Below are positions 41,515 to 54,867 of a DNA stretch of 64,000 nucleotides, piece by piece. The number at the start of each line of letters is the position of its first letter. Position 1 is the first letter of the stretch. The translations under genes were made by a program, and so were the position numbers. The stretch lies in assembly GCF_003491325.1 (NCBI RefSeq), contig NZ_CP022881.1:1426001-1490000 (forward strand), in the 5' to 3' direction. Under the pieces are notes generated by a model. The model saw only the letters and a program-made list of their open reading frames with translations. It had not been told where the DNA came from and searched no databases. This stretch comes from Staphylococcus sp. M0911 (GTDB taxonomy: Bacteria > Bacillota > Bacilli > Staphylococcales > Staphylococcaceae).

Positions 41515-42984
41515 TTACTTATTATTTTTATTTGCTTTATTTGTTGCATTGATACCCCAAGATTCAATTCCAAATAAGTTGATCTCAAGGTTTTCTGGTT
41601 TGAACACAGGATTTTTACCTGCTTTACGTTGCATTTGATAATCTTTCATTACTGCAAAAGCAATATTAGAAAGACCAATAATAGAAACAATATTAACAAT
41701 TGCCATTAGTCCCATAAATAAGTCTGCTGTACTCCATACTGTTTCAGTTTTAGCAACTGCACCAATGAATACAAGTACGACTACAAGACATCTAAAAATG
41801 AAAATAATTGTCTTATTATTTGAAAGGTATTCTATATTAGATTGTCCATAATAGTAGTTACCTACTACTGAAGAAAAGGCAAATAGTGTAATTGCAACGG
41901 TTAAGAAAATACCACCTGCTGAACCTAAATGTTCATTTAAAGCAGATTGTGTAACTGCCACACCTTGAGGTGCATTTTCTCCAAATTTTAATCCAGAATA
42001 TAATAAAATCATGATTGCTGTAGCTGTACATACAAGCATAGTATCAAAGAATACACCTAATGATTGAATTAAACCTTGTTTAACTGGATGAGGTACGGCA
42101 GCTGTTGCTGCTGCGTTTGGTGCAGAACCCATACCTGCTTCATTTGAGAATAAACCACGTTTAATACCCTGTAATATAGCAGCACCTACAGCACCACCAG
42201 TTACTTGTTCAAAACCAAAAGCACTTTTGATAATAGTACCAATCATTGGAACGATTTGATCTAAGTTTAATAGTAAAATGATTAAAACCATACCAATGTA
42301 TATGATCGCCATAATAGGAACGATTAATGATGATAATGTCGCAATACTTCGAACACCACCAAAAATAATGATAGCTGTAATGACAGCTAGTACAATTCCT
42401 GTAATAACTGGGCTAATATGATACTGAGTATTTAATGATTCAGCAATCGTATTTGATTGAACTGTATTAAACACAAATGCGAAGGTAACTGTGATTAGAA
42501 TCGCAAATACAATACCTAGCCATTTTTGGTTTAATCCTTTAGTTATGTAATATGCTGGTCCGCCTCGGAACCCACCATCTTTATCATGTACTTTATAAAT
42601 CTGTGCTAATGTTGCTTCCATAAATGCACTTGCTGCACCTATAAATGCAATAATCCACATCCAAAATACTGCACCAGGGCCACCTAATACAATTGCTGTT
42701 GCTACACCAGCAATGTTTCCTGTACCAACCCTTGAACCTGCACTAATTGCAAATGCTTGGAAAGGCGAAATACCTTTTTCGCCACTTTCTAATGTTTCAG
42801 GTTTCTCAACTAATGCTCTAAACATTTCAGGTAACATGCGAAGTTGCACAAATTTAGAACTGATAGTAAAGAAGAAACCAGCTGTAAGTAACAATCCAAT
42901 TAGATATTGAGACCAAATTAAATCATTCCCTACTTGGACAAAATCTTTAAACCAACCAGGAATTAAACTATCAAAATCTTTCAA
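41515..42984 (-). CDS. alsT: Sodium:alanine/glycine symporter (AGCS family)
   Basis: 489 residues from TTG 42984, which follows AGAGGGATTTAT; an in-frame ATG at 42999 is itself part of that binding site. About ten membrane segments. AGCS signatures are AISAGSRVGTGNIAGVATAI, GGPGAVFWMWIIAFIGAASAFMEATLAQ and KRGLFSNEAGMGSAPNAAA. It imports alanine, glycine or glutamine with Na+. The neighbouring parEC and the gene order match Bacillus alsT. A large nested hairpin lies directly upstream of its ribosome binding site. Confidence 0.9.
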   Translation of the reverse strand: MKDFDSLIPGWFKDFVQVGNDLIWSQYLIGLLLTAGFFFTISSKFVQLRMLPEMFRALVEKPETLESGEKGISPFQAFAISAGSRVGTGNIAGVATAIVLGGPGAVFWMWIIAFIGAASAFMEATLAQIYKVHDKDGGFRGGPAYYITKGLNQKWLGIVFAILITVTFAFVFNTVQSNTIAESLNTQYHISPVITGIVLAVITAIIIFGGVRSIATLSSLIVPIMAIIYIGMVLIILLLNLDQIVPMIGTIIKSAFGFEQVTGGAVGAAILQGIKRGLFSNEAGMGSAPNAAATAAVPHPVKQGLIQSLGVFFDTMLVCTATAIMILLYSGLKFGENAPQGVAVTQSALNEHLGSAGGIFLTVAITLFAFSSVVGNYYYGQSNIEYLSNNKTIIFIFRCLVVVLVFIGAVAKTETVWSTADLFMGLMAIVNIVSIIGLSNIAFAVMKDYQMQRKAGKNPVFKPENLEINLFGIESWGINATNKANKNNK

Positions 42985-43026
42985 ATAAATCCCTCTCATC
43001 TATAAATAAAATTCATATCTTAAAAA

Positions 43027-43126
43027 TTCAAGAGATTCATATTATCATATAGCAATCTAATTAAATAATGATTCAAAGTATCAATACTTAACACTAGATT
43101 GTTCAATTTAATATAAACCTCTTGAA
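43027..43126 (-). promoter_or_regulatory. Nested 100-nt hairpin between parC and alsT
   Basis: Three stems lie concentrically: outer 18 bp with two mismatches (43027-43044 with 43109-43126), middle CAATCTA/TAGATTG (43053-43059 with 43095-43101), inner AAGTAT ca ATACTT (43076-43089). On the minus strand the outer stem ends CTCTTGAATTTTT, so it can act as a terminator. It lies between the parC stop and the alsT start and may end parEC transcription or attenuate alsT. Confidence 0.6.
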
Positions 43127-43186
43127 CGCTTTAATTGTTATTATTATATTTTATTCTATCATCTTATTCATGTATTGCATATACTT

Positions 43187-47622
<4,436 letters not shown>

Positions 47623-47792
47623 TTAAAACTATACAATAGTTATTCTTATATAAATCTGTATAAATTGCAAGTATCATCTTGATAATTCAGTTTATTTTAA
47701 TGATTATTCATTTTTAAATTATCAATTTTTATTGTTCTAAAATAAGGGGTATATGGTAAAATAGTGCTAAGTTACTAAAGGATGTGTATTTT

Positions 47793-48401
47793 ATGATGAT
47801 CGTCGTCATGTTAATACTAAGTTATCTTATTGGTGCTTTTCCAAGTGGTTTGGTTATTGGAAAGCTATTCTTTAAGAAAGATATAAGACAATTTGGTAGT
47901 GGCAATACTGGAGCAACAAATAGTTTTAGGGTATTAGGTAGACCAGCAGGATTTGTGGTAACCTTCTTAGATATATTTAAAGGGTTTATCACTGTATTCT
48001 TCCCTATTTGGTTACCAGTACATGCTGATGGACCTATAAGTACATTCTTTACCAACGGACTAATTGTAGGTTTATTTGCAATACTTGGCCATGTATATCC
48101 TATATATTTAAAATTTAAAGGTGGTAAAGCAGTTGCTACGAGTGCTGGGGTAGTTTTAGGAGTCAATCCCATTTTATTATTAATTTTAGCTGCAATTTTC
48201 TTTTTAGTGCTAAAAACATTTAAATACGTGTCCTTATCAAGTATCGTAGCAGCCATTTGTTGTGTGATAGGTTCACTCATTATACAGGACTACATTTTAC
48301 TTGCAGTCAGTGGAATTGTTTCTATAATTTTAATTATACGCCACAAAACAAATATTGTCCGTATCTTTAAAGGTGAAGAACCTAAGATAACATGGATGTA
48401 A
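47793..48401 (+). CDS. plsY: Acyl-phosphate:glycerol-3-phosphate acyltransferase PlsY
   Basis: 202 residues from ATG 47793 (AAAGGATG upstream), the S. aureus length; an in-frame GTG at 47784 lies inside the binding site. About five to seven membrane segments with PlsY motifs [29 protein letters not shown] and the C-terminal RHKTNIVRI. It adds the first acyl chain in phospholipid synthesis. An extended -10 (TGGTAAAAT) lies near 47753. Divergent from parE. Confidence 0.94.
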   Translation: MMIVVMLILSYLIGAFPSGLVIGKLFFKKDIRQFGSGNTGATNSFRVLGRPAGFVVTFLDIFKGFITVFFPIWLPVHADGPISTFFTNGLIVGLFAILGHVYPIYLKFKGGKAVATSAGVVLGVNPILLLILAAIFFLVLKTFKYVSLSSIVAAICCVIGSLIIQDYILLAVSGIVSIILIIRHKTNIVRIFKGEEPKITWM

Positions 48402-48421
48402 ATTAAATAAACAAAGTTATG

Positions 48422-48469
48422 AGCGCTTAGTTAGGTATTTGTTAAATAGATATCTTACTAAGCGCTTTT
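48422..48469 (+). terminator. Terminator of plsY
   Basis: AGCGCTTAGT with ACTAAGCGCT, extended by partly paired inner bases, followed by TTTTC. Confidence 0.88.
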
Positions 48470-48638
48470 CTATATTGTAATCAATTGTACACAGATGATT
48501 TTATATTTTTGTAAGTATTACGTTTTAAATATAGTGTTTAAAAATATATTAGAATGATAGGCTATGCTATAATTCTAATATCACTAAAATTGACAATCCA
48601 TCTAGTAAAATATAGAGATTTAATATGGAGGAGATTAA

Positions 48639-48935
48639 ATGAAAATTGAACTTACAGATCAAGCAGTTCAATGGTTTAAAGATGAATTTGACTTACCTGA
48701 AGATAATCAAGTATTACATTTCTTCGTACGTTATGGTGGCGAATTTCAATTAAAACAAGGATTCAGCCCAGCATTTAATGTTGAAAACAAATCTGATGTT
48801 GCGGTTGCTTACGAAGAAGATTATAACGGTTTAACGATTGTTATATCTGAAAAAGATTTATGGTACTTTGAAGATGATCATATTGTTGTAGATACAGTTG
48901 ATCATGAAGATGAAATTTCATATACAAAGAAATAG
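48639..48935 (+). CDS. yneR: HesB/YneR-like protein without cysteines
   Basis: 98 residues. The fold pattern ([48 protein letters not shown]) is that of the HesB/IscA-like superfamily, but there is not one cysteine, so it cannot hold an Fe-S cluster as A-type carriers do. Bacillus YneR, at the same position next to plsY and parE, is the likely orthologue. Function unknown. ATG follows TGGAGGAGAT. Its own terminator follows. Confidence 0.86.
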   Translation: MKIELTDQAVQWFKDEFDLPEDNQVLHFFVRYGGEFQLKQGFSPAFNVENKSDVAVAYEEDYNGLTIVISEKDLWYFEDDHIVVDTVDHEDEISYTKK

Positions 48936-48944
48936 AAATATTAT

Positions 48945-48983
48945 ATAGCCCTAGAATGCATTTATAAAGCACTCTAGGGCTAT
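48945..48983. terminator. Bidirectional terminator, yneR / thioesterase
   Basis: A perfect 11-bp stem, ATAGCCCTAGA with TCTAGGGCTAT, plus an inner GC pair set, between convergent genes. Confidence 0.85.
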
Positions 48984-49008
48984 GTTTAATATGTCTTATT
49001 AGTTTAAA

Positions 49009-49476
49009 TTATAAATGATCAATACCATTAGTGACTTCCTCGTTGATGCCTTCTTTATTTAAACCTTCAACTTTACTATATGTTTCATGCCAATCTGCAA
49101 AATAACGATCTAATCTAATCGGTCTAAATGTATCAGCTTTCATACAAATTAACTCAGTATAACCTGTAGTTGCAAGTTCGCCCTGTTCATTAAAAATTTC
49201 ATATCTATATACAGAACGCAATCTAGAGTATTTTTCAACCCAAGTTTTAATGGTAACTTTTTCAGGATAAAAAATTGATTTTTTATATTTGATATTTAAG
49301 TCTGTAACTGGAGAAATGATCCCTTGCTTTTCCATATCAGCATAGCTAAATCCTAGTTTTCTAATGTAATCTGTACGAGCTACTTCAAACCATGTTGCAT
49401 AATTACCATGATAAATCACGCCCATTTTATCTGTCTCTTGATATCTTGGTTCAATTTCAGTCAAACTATAAATCAT
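49009..49476 (-). CDS. yneP: Hotdog-fold acyl-CoA thioesterase
   Basis: 155 residues. RYQETDKMGVIYHGNYATWFEVARTDYIRKLG carries the YbgC/4HBT pattern with the catalytic Asp (Asp in ETDKMG) and His, followed by NIKYKKSIFYPEKV. It hydrolyses acyl-CoA or acyl-ACP; the natural substrate is not known. Position next to acnA and yneR mirrors Bacillus yneP. ATG follows AAGGAAGGATTGGACTTAA. Confidence 0.85.
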   Translation of the reverse strand: MIYSLTEIEPRYQETDKMGVIYHGNYATWFEVARTDYIRKLGFSYADMEKQGIISPVTDLNIKYKKSIFYPEKVTIKTWVEKYSRLRSVYRYEIFNEQGELATTGYTELICMKADTFRPIRLDRYFADWHETYSKVEGLNKEGINEEVTNGIDHL

Positions 49477-49532
49477 TTAAGTCCAATCCTTCCTTAACTA
49501 TTAACATTACATATATAGTTTAGCATAAAAAA

Positions 49533-49560
49533 ACAGTGCTAACCTAAACGTTAGCACTGT
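49533..49560 (-). terminator. Terminator of acnA
   Basis: On the minus strand ACAGTGCTAAC and GTTAGCACTGT form an 11-bp stem with a 6-nt loop, followed by seven T. Confidence 0.93.
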
Positions 49561-49577
49561 CAAAAGTCACTTTGTGA

Positions 49578-52283
49578 TTATTGAGCTAATTTATTTCTTA
49601 ATACCATTTGTAGAATACCGCCATGACGATAATAATCTAATTCTACTAATGAATCGAAACGAACCATTGCTTCAAAATCAACAACTTCTCCGTTTTCTTT
49701 CTTAGCATGAACAGTTACTAAGTCATGAGGTTTAACTGTTTCATCGATATCTACAGAAATTTCTTCTTTACCTTCTAAACCTAGAGAATCAGCTGATTCA
49801 CCTTGTTTAAATTGTAATGGTAATACACCCATCATTACTAAGTTTGAACGGTGGATACGTTCATAACTTTGTGCGATAACAGTTTTAACACCTAATAAGT
49901 TTGTACCTTTAGCAGCCCAGTCACGAGATGAACCCATACCGTAATCATTACCTGCTAAAACAGCTAAACCAGTACCATTTTCTTTATATTTCATAGCTGC
50001 ATCATAGATAGGCATGATTTCTCCTGTAGGCCAGTATGTTGTAAATCCACCTTCAGTACCTGGCGCTAATTGGTTTTTAATACGGATATTAGCGAAAGTA
50101 CCACGTACCATTACTTCATGGTTACCACGTCTTGAACCATAAGAGTTAAATTCTCTAATTGGAACATCATGGTCTAATAAATATTTACCTGCTGGCGTAT
50201 CTTTACCGATAGCACCTGCTGGAGAAATGTGGTCAGTTGTAACTGAGTCACCAAATTTACCCATAATACGTAAATCTTTTAATGGTTCAATAGTTCCTGG
50301 TTCTTTAGATAAACCTTGGAAGAATGATGGATTTTGAATATAAGTTGAATTTGGATCGAAATCATATAATGGTGCGTCAGTAACGTCGATTTCATTCCAC
50401 ATTTCATTATTTTCGTATACATTTGCATATTCTTCTAAGAATAATTCTGGTGTTACGACACTATCAACTGTATCTGCAACTTCTTTGATACTTGGCCAGA
50501 TATCTTTAAGGTATACATCTTCACCATCTTTACCTTTACCAATAGGTTCATTGTGTAAATCGATATCAACTGTTCCAGCTAATGCATAAGCTACAACTAA
50601 TTGTGGTGAAGCTAAGTAGTTAGCTTTAACTAATGGATGAATACGACCTTCAAAGTTACGGTTACCAGAAAGTACAGAAGTTACTAATAAATCTTCGTCA
50701 GCTACTGCTTTTTCAATTTCAGGTAATAATGGACCTGAGTTACCGATACAAGTTGTACAACCATAACCAACTAAGTTGAAACCTAAGTCATCAAGATATT
50801 CTTGTAAACCTGAATCTCTTAAATATCCAGTAACAACTTTTGAACCTGGTGCTAATGAAGTTTTTACATAATCAGGTACTTTCAAGCCTTTTTCAATTGC
50901 TTTTTTAGCAACTAGACCTGCACCTAACATAACGTAAGGGTTAGATGTATTTGTACATGATGTAATCGCTGCTATTGCAACATCACCAGTTTTCATAGTT
51001 GAAGTTCTACCGTCATTGAATTTGATTTCAGCTTTCTTATCAAATTCACTTTCATCTAAACCGTGACCTTGGTTACCAGCTGGAGCTGTAACTGATTTTT
51101 CGAATTCAGTTTTCATGTCACTTAAGAAGATTAAATCTTGTGGACGTTTTGGTCCTGATAAAGAAGCTTGAACTGTAGATAAATCTAAATCAATCACTTC
51201 AGTATATTCAGGATCTTCATTTTCAACTTGGAAGAACATATTATTTTGTTGTAAATATTCTTTTACAAGTGCAATATGATCATCTTTACGACCAGTTAAT
51301 TTCATGTATTTAAGTGATTCTTCATCAACTGGGAAGAAACCACAAGTTGCACCATATTCAGGCGCCATGTTTGCAATTGTAGCACGGTCAGCTAATGGTA
51401 AGTTTGTTACACCTGGACCGAAGAATTCAACGAATTTACCAACTACACCACGTTTACGTAACTCTTCAGTTACACGTAACGCTAAGTCAGTTGCTGTTGA
51501 ACCTTGTGGTAATTCATTGCTTAATCTTACTCCAATAACTTCTGGAATTGGGAAGTATGAAGGTTGTCCTAACATACCTGCTTCGGCTTCAATACCGCCG
51601 ACACCCCAACCTAATACACCAATACCGTTAATCATTGTTGTATGAGAGTCAGTACCAACTAATGTATCCGGGAACGCAGTTTGTTCGCCATCAACATCAC
51701 GAACATGTACAACATTCGCTAAGTACTCTAAATTTACTTGGTGAACAATACCAGTTGCTGGTGGTACAGCATTATAATTATCGAATGCTTTAGTTGCCCA
51801 GTTTAAGAATTGGTAACGTTCATAGTTACGTTCAAATTCTAATTTCATATTACGTTGTAATGCATCTGGATTAGCATAGCTATCAACTTGTACTGAGTGG
51901 TCAATAACTAAGTCTACTGGTACTTCAGGGTTGATTTTATTAATATCCCCACCAACATCATTCATTGCTTTACGTAAAGACGCTAAGTCAACTACAGCTG
52001 GTACACCAGTGAAGTCTTGTAAAATTACACGAGATGGTTTGAAAGGTACTTCACCTTCGTTACCTTTTTTGCCAAATTCTGCTAATTGTTTAATGTGATC
52101 ATCAGTAATTACAAAATCATCTTCCTGACGTAACACAGATTCTAGTAATACACGGATTGAATAAGGTAACTTTGAAATTTTAGTTAAACCTTGTTCTTCT
52201 AATGATTTTAAATCATAGTACGTGTATGATTGGCCATTTAAATCAAATTGTTTCTTTGCTGTTTCTTTAAAGTTAGAAGCCAT
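49578..52283 (-). CDS. acnA: Aconitate hydratase
   Basis: 901 residues, the bacterial AcnA/IRP1 type. The [4Fe-4S] ligands are Cys443 (TSCTNTSNP), Cys509 and Cys512 ([12 protein letters not shown]). The C-terminal swivel domain has [11 protein letters not shown] and [10 protein letters not shown]. It interconverts citrate and isocitrate in the TCA cycle; when the cluster is lost, proteins of this type can bind mRNA. ATG follows AAGGGGGATATCAA. A Fur-like sequence lies 180 bp upstream. Confidence 0.96.
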   Translation of the reverse strand: MASNFKETAKKQFDLNGQSYTYYDLKSLEEQGLTKISKLPYSIRVLLESVLRQEDDFVITDDHIKQLAEFGKKGNEGEVPFKPSRVILQDFTGVPAVVDLASLRKAMNDVGGDINKINPEVPVDLVIDHSVQVDSYANPDALQRNMKLEFERNYERYQFLNWATKAFDNYNAVPPATGIVHQVNLEYLANVVHVRDVDGEQTAFPDTLVGTDSHTTMINGIGVLGWGVGGIEAEAGMLGQPSYFPIPEVIGVRLSNELPQGSTATDLALRVTEELRKRGVVGKFVEFFGPGVTNLPLADRATIANMAPEYGATCGFFPVDEESLKYMKLTGRKDDHIALVKEYLQQNNMFFQVENEDPEYTEVIDLDLSTVQASLSGPKRPQDLIFLSDMKTEFEKSVTAPAGNQGHGLDESEFDKKAEIKFNDGRTSTMKTGDVAIAAITSCTNTSNPYVMLGAGLVAKKAIEKGLKVPDYVKTSLAPGSKVVTGYLRDSGLQEYLDDLGFNLVGYGCTTCIGNSGPLLPEIEKAVADEDLLVTSVLSGNRNFEGRIHPLVKANYLASPQLVVAYALAGTVDIDLHNEPIGKGKDGEDVYLKDIWPSIKEVADTVDSVVTPELFLEEYANVYENNEMWNEIDVTDAPLYDFDPNSTYIQNPSFFQGLSKEPGTIEPLKDLRIMGKFGDSVTTDHISPAGAIGKDTPAGKYLLDHDVPIREFNSYGSRRGNHEVMVRGTFANIRIKNQLAPGTEGGFTTYWPTGEIMPIYDAAMKYKENGTGLAVLAGNDYGMGSSRDWAAKGTNLLGVKTVIAQSYERIHRSNLVMMGVLPLQFKQGESADSLGLEGKEEISVDIDETVKPHDLVTVHAKKENGEVVDFEAMVRFDSLVELDYYRHGGILQMVLRNKLAQ

Positions 52284-52462
52284 TTGATATCCCCCTTGAA
52301 TTTCTATATATTTATATGCCTTAGTTAAATTGTATTATTATATGTTTTCGAACACAACTGTATAGGTATATAAAGGAGTCATTTTTCATTTCGCATTTTT
52401 AATCAGGTTATATAAGTAAAACTTATTATGACGCATTTGTACTATAAGTTATTTTTATTAAT

Positions 52463-52477
52463 TGAGAATGGTTATCA
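52463..52477. promoter_or_regulatory. Fur-like sequence upstream of acnA
   Basis: TGAGAATGGTTATCA matches the 7-1-7 Fur pattern TGATAATnATTATCA with one mismatch in each half. It lies about 180 bp from the acnA start and downstream of opuD2, so its target is uncertain. Confidence 0.45.
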
Positions 52478-52517
52478 ATCGCAAGTAATTATTATTTTAT
52501 ATGCTTGAAACATAAAA

Positions 52518-52547
52518 ATAGCTATCAACAAAATTGTTGATAGCTAT
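52518..52547 (-). terminator. Terminator of opuD2
   Basis: A perfect 13-bp stem, ATAGCTATCAACA with TGTTGATAGCTAT, loop AAAT, with TTTTATG after it on the minus strand. Confidence 0.92.
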
Positions 52548-52578
52548 AAATCCACCTTTAAGTAGATAATTCATTCCA

Positions 52579-54222
52579 TTATTCTTCTTTTTCACGATTA
52601 CGTCTAGATTCACGTTTTTCTAAAATATCAGATTCGTAATCCTCTTGTTGATATTTAACATATTCTTCTAATCTGTGTTTATTAGGAGTTAATGTTAATC
52701 CTAAGAATTTACGTTCCTTATTAGCATCCTTGTAGAAACTGATCATCATTAATATGACGACAAAGGAGAATGGGAACGCACTAATAATGGCGGCACTCTG
52801 AATTGCGTTGAGTGCTTTTGTTCCATCTCCGCCACCAGCTAATAATAATACAAAGGCAATAAGTGCTTGAGCAATACCCCAAGTTACTTTAACCATACTA
52901 CTTGGATTTAATGAACCAAATGTTGTTTGCATACCTAATACGAATGTTGCTGAGTCAGCTGAAGTAATAAAGAATGAAGCAATTAAAATAAGTGCAATAA
53001 ATGATAATACAATACCTAATGGTACGTGGTTGAATACACCAAATAATTGTGTTTCTGGAGTCATTTTGAATAAATCTGGATGTTTCTTACCAGTTTCGAT
53101 ACCAAGAACACCGAATACACTGAACCAGATGAAACTAACAATCGCTGGTACTAATAGTACACCAGAAATAAATTCTCTGATTGAGCGTCCTTTTGAAACT
53201 CTGGCAATAAACACACCAACGAATGGACTCCAACTTAACCACCAGCCCCAGTAGTAAAGTGTCCACGTAGACATCCATTCACGTTTTTGTCCATTTAACG
53301 CTGCAGTATCAAAACTATTAAATAAGAATGTATTTAATAAGCTACCTGTTGAACTAGTCATCATGTTTAAGATTAAAACAGTCGGTCCAATAATTAATGT
53401 AATGATCATTAATAAAGCACCTAATCCGATGTTAAGATTACTTAAATATTGGATACCTTTACTTAAACCTGACCAAGCACTTGCAATAAATAAGATTGTA
53501 ACTATTACAATAATAATAGCTTGAACCCAAGTTGTATTCGGTACGCCAAATAAGTAATTTAAACCACCGTTGATTTGTAATGCACCCATACCAAGTGATA
53601 CGGCTACACCAACTAATGTAGCAAATACTGAAAGTACGTCGATGAATGTTCCAATAGGTCCTTCAACTTTATCACCTAAAATTGGACGTAAAGTTCTAGA
53701 TAATAATCCAGGCTCTCCTTTACGGAATTGTGCATAAGCAAGTGCCAATGCTACAACACCATAAACAGCCCATGCATGGAAGCCCCAATGGAAGAACGTT
53801 GAACGTAATGCTTCTGTGTAAGCTTCTGTCGTTTTCGGATCAGCATCAGGTGGTGAAGCAAAATGAGACATTGGCTCGGCTGCACCATAAAAGACTAAAC
53901 CGATACCCATACCGGCACTGAATAACATCGCAAACCAAGAAATAGTATTAAATTCCGGTTTGTCATTTGGTTTACCTAATTTAAGTTTCCCAATTGGACT
54001 GAAGATAAGGAAAATACAGAAGAATACTATAATCGTAGTTAGAATTAAGTAATACCAACCTAGTTTATCTGTTATCCACATTTTGACTTCATTCGTTACT
54101 GTGTCAAATTGTGTTGGGAAAATAGCACCAATTAATACAACAATTGCTGCGATAATTGCACTATAGATAAACACCGGAGAAATCTTCTTACCGTTCTTTT
54201 CTTTAGAAGAAGAAGAATTCAT
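52579..54222 (-). CDS. opuD2: BCCT family betaine/carnitine/choline transporter
   Basis: 547 residues, twelve membrane segments. BCCT signature features are GMGIGLVFYGAAEPM near 95 and the Trp-rich box WTLYYWGWWLSWSPFVGVFIA near 320. Long charged C-terminal tail (about 490-547), typical of osmosensing members such as OpuD and BetP. It imports compatible solutes during osmotic stress. mscL, the opposite safety valve, is the divergent neighbour. Confidence 0.9.
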   Translation of the reverse strand: MNSSSSKEKNGKKISPVFIYSAIIAAIVVLIGAIFPTQFDTVTNEVKMWITDKLGWYYLILTTIIVFFCIFLIFSPIGKLKLGKPNDKPEFNTISWFAMLFSAGMGIGLVFYGAAEPMSHFASPPDADPKTTEAYTEALRSTFFHWGFHAWAVYGVVALALAYAQFRKGEPGLLSRTLRPILGDKVEGPIGTFIDVLSVFATLVGVAVSLGMGALQINGGLNYLFGVPNTTWVQAIIIVIVTILFIASAWSGLSKGIQYLSNLNIGLGALLMIITLIIGPTVLILNMMTSSTGSLLNTFLFNSFDTAALNGQKREWMSTWTLYYWGWWLSWSPFVGVFIARVSKGRSIREFISGVLLVPAIVSFIWFSVFGVLGIETGKKHPDLFKMTPETQLFGVFNHVPLGIVLSFIALILIASFFITSADSATFVLGMQTTFGSLNPSSMVKVTWGIAQALIAFVLLLAGGGDGTKALNAIQSAAIISAFPFSFVVILMMISFYKDANKERKFLGLTLTPNKHRLEEYVKYQQEDYESDILEKRESRRNREKEE

Positions 54223-54373
54223 AATTAATTACTCCCTTCATATCTATTATTAAATTTTCAAACTAGTAAAATTAAAATATTCTTTTTTTATCTTAAAACA
54301 TTTAATTTTACTAAAGCACTACTATAGGATAACAAACGTCCTATTTAGAATCAAATTTGATTAAATTTCCTAT

Positions 54374-54401
54374 TTGCTAAATTAATTATATGTTGTATAA
54401 T
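54374..54401 (+). promoter_or_regulatory. Promoter of mscL
   Basis: TTGCTA (54374-54379) and TATAAT (54396-54401) with a 16-bp spacer, 35 bp before the mscL ATG. Confidence 0.65.
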
Positions 54402-54435
54402 GGCTCTTAAATATTGTTTAGAAAGGACTATTTAA

Positions 54436-54792
54436 ATGCTAAAAGAATTTAAAGACTTTGCGTTAAAAGGCAACGTGTTAGATTTAGCTGTAGCCGTTGT
54501 TATGGGAGCAGCTTTCAATAAAATTATCTCTGCATTAGTCGAATACATCATTATGCCATTAATTGGGAAAATTTTCGGTTCAGTTAATTTTGCAGAAGAT
54601 TGGGCTTTTTGGGGAATTAAATATGGTTTATTCATTCAATCAATAATTGATTTCATAATCATTGCTTTTGCATTATTTATCTTTGTAAAAATTGCAAATA
54701 CTTTAATGAAGAATGAAGAACCAGAAGAGGAATTAGAACAAAATACTGTTCTTTTAACTGAAATTAGAGATTTATTAAGAGAAAAACATTAG
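54436..54792 (+). CDS. mscL: Large-conductance mechanosensitive channel
   Basis: 118 residues. [31 protein letters not shown] is the amphipathic S1 plus the pore-lining TM1; TM2 is [22 protein letters not shown]; the acidic C-terminal helix follows ([10 protein letters not shown]). It opens under membrane tension and releases solutes on osmotic downshift. ATG follows AGAAAGGACTATTTAA. Divergent from opuD2. Confidence 0.95.
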   Translation: MLKEFKDFALKGNVLDLAVAVVMGAAFNKIISALVEYIIMPLIGKIFGSVNFAEDWAFWGIKYGLFIQSIIDFIIIAFALFIFVKIANTLMKNEEPEEELEQNTVLLTEIRDLLREKH

Positions 54793-54802
54793 TAATAATT
54801 TT

Positions 54803-54850
54803 AAATCGATTTATCAACTTTTTAATTGTAAGTTGATAAATCGATTTTTT
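54803..54850. terminator. Bidirectional terminator, mscL / sbcC
   Basis: A perfect 18-bp stem, AAATCGATTTATCAACTT with AAGTTGATAAATCGATTT, followed by TTTT, between convergent genes. Confidence 0.93.
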
Positions 54851-54867
54851 TATAGAGAAATTTTACT

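Noticed and set aside
47822-48280. Minus-strand open frame of 152 codons inside plsY
   Set aside because: It is an antisense shadow of plsY, a fully conserved gene, and has no ribosome binding site.
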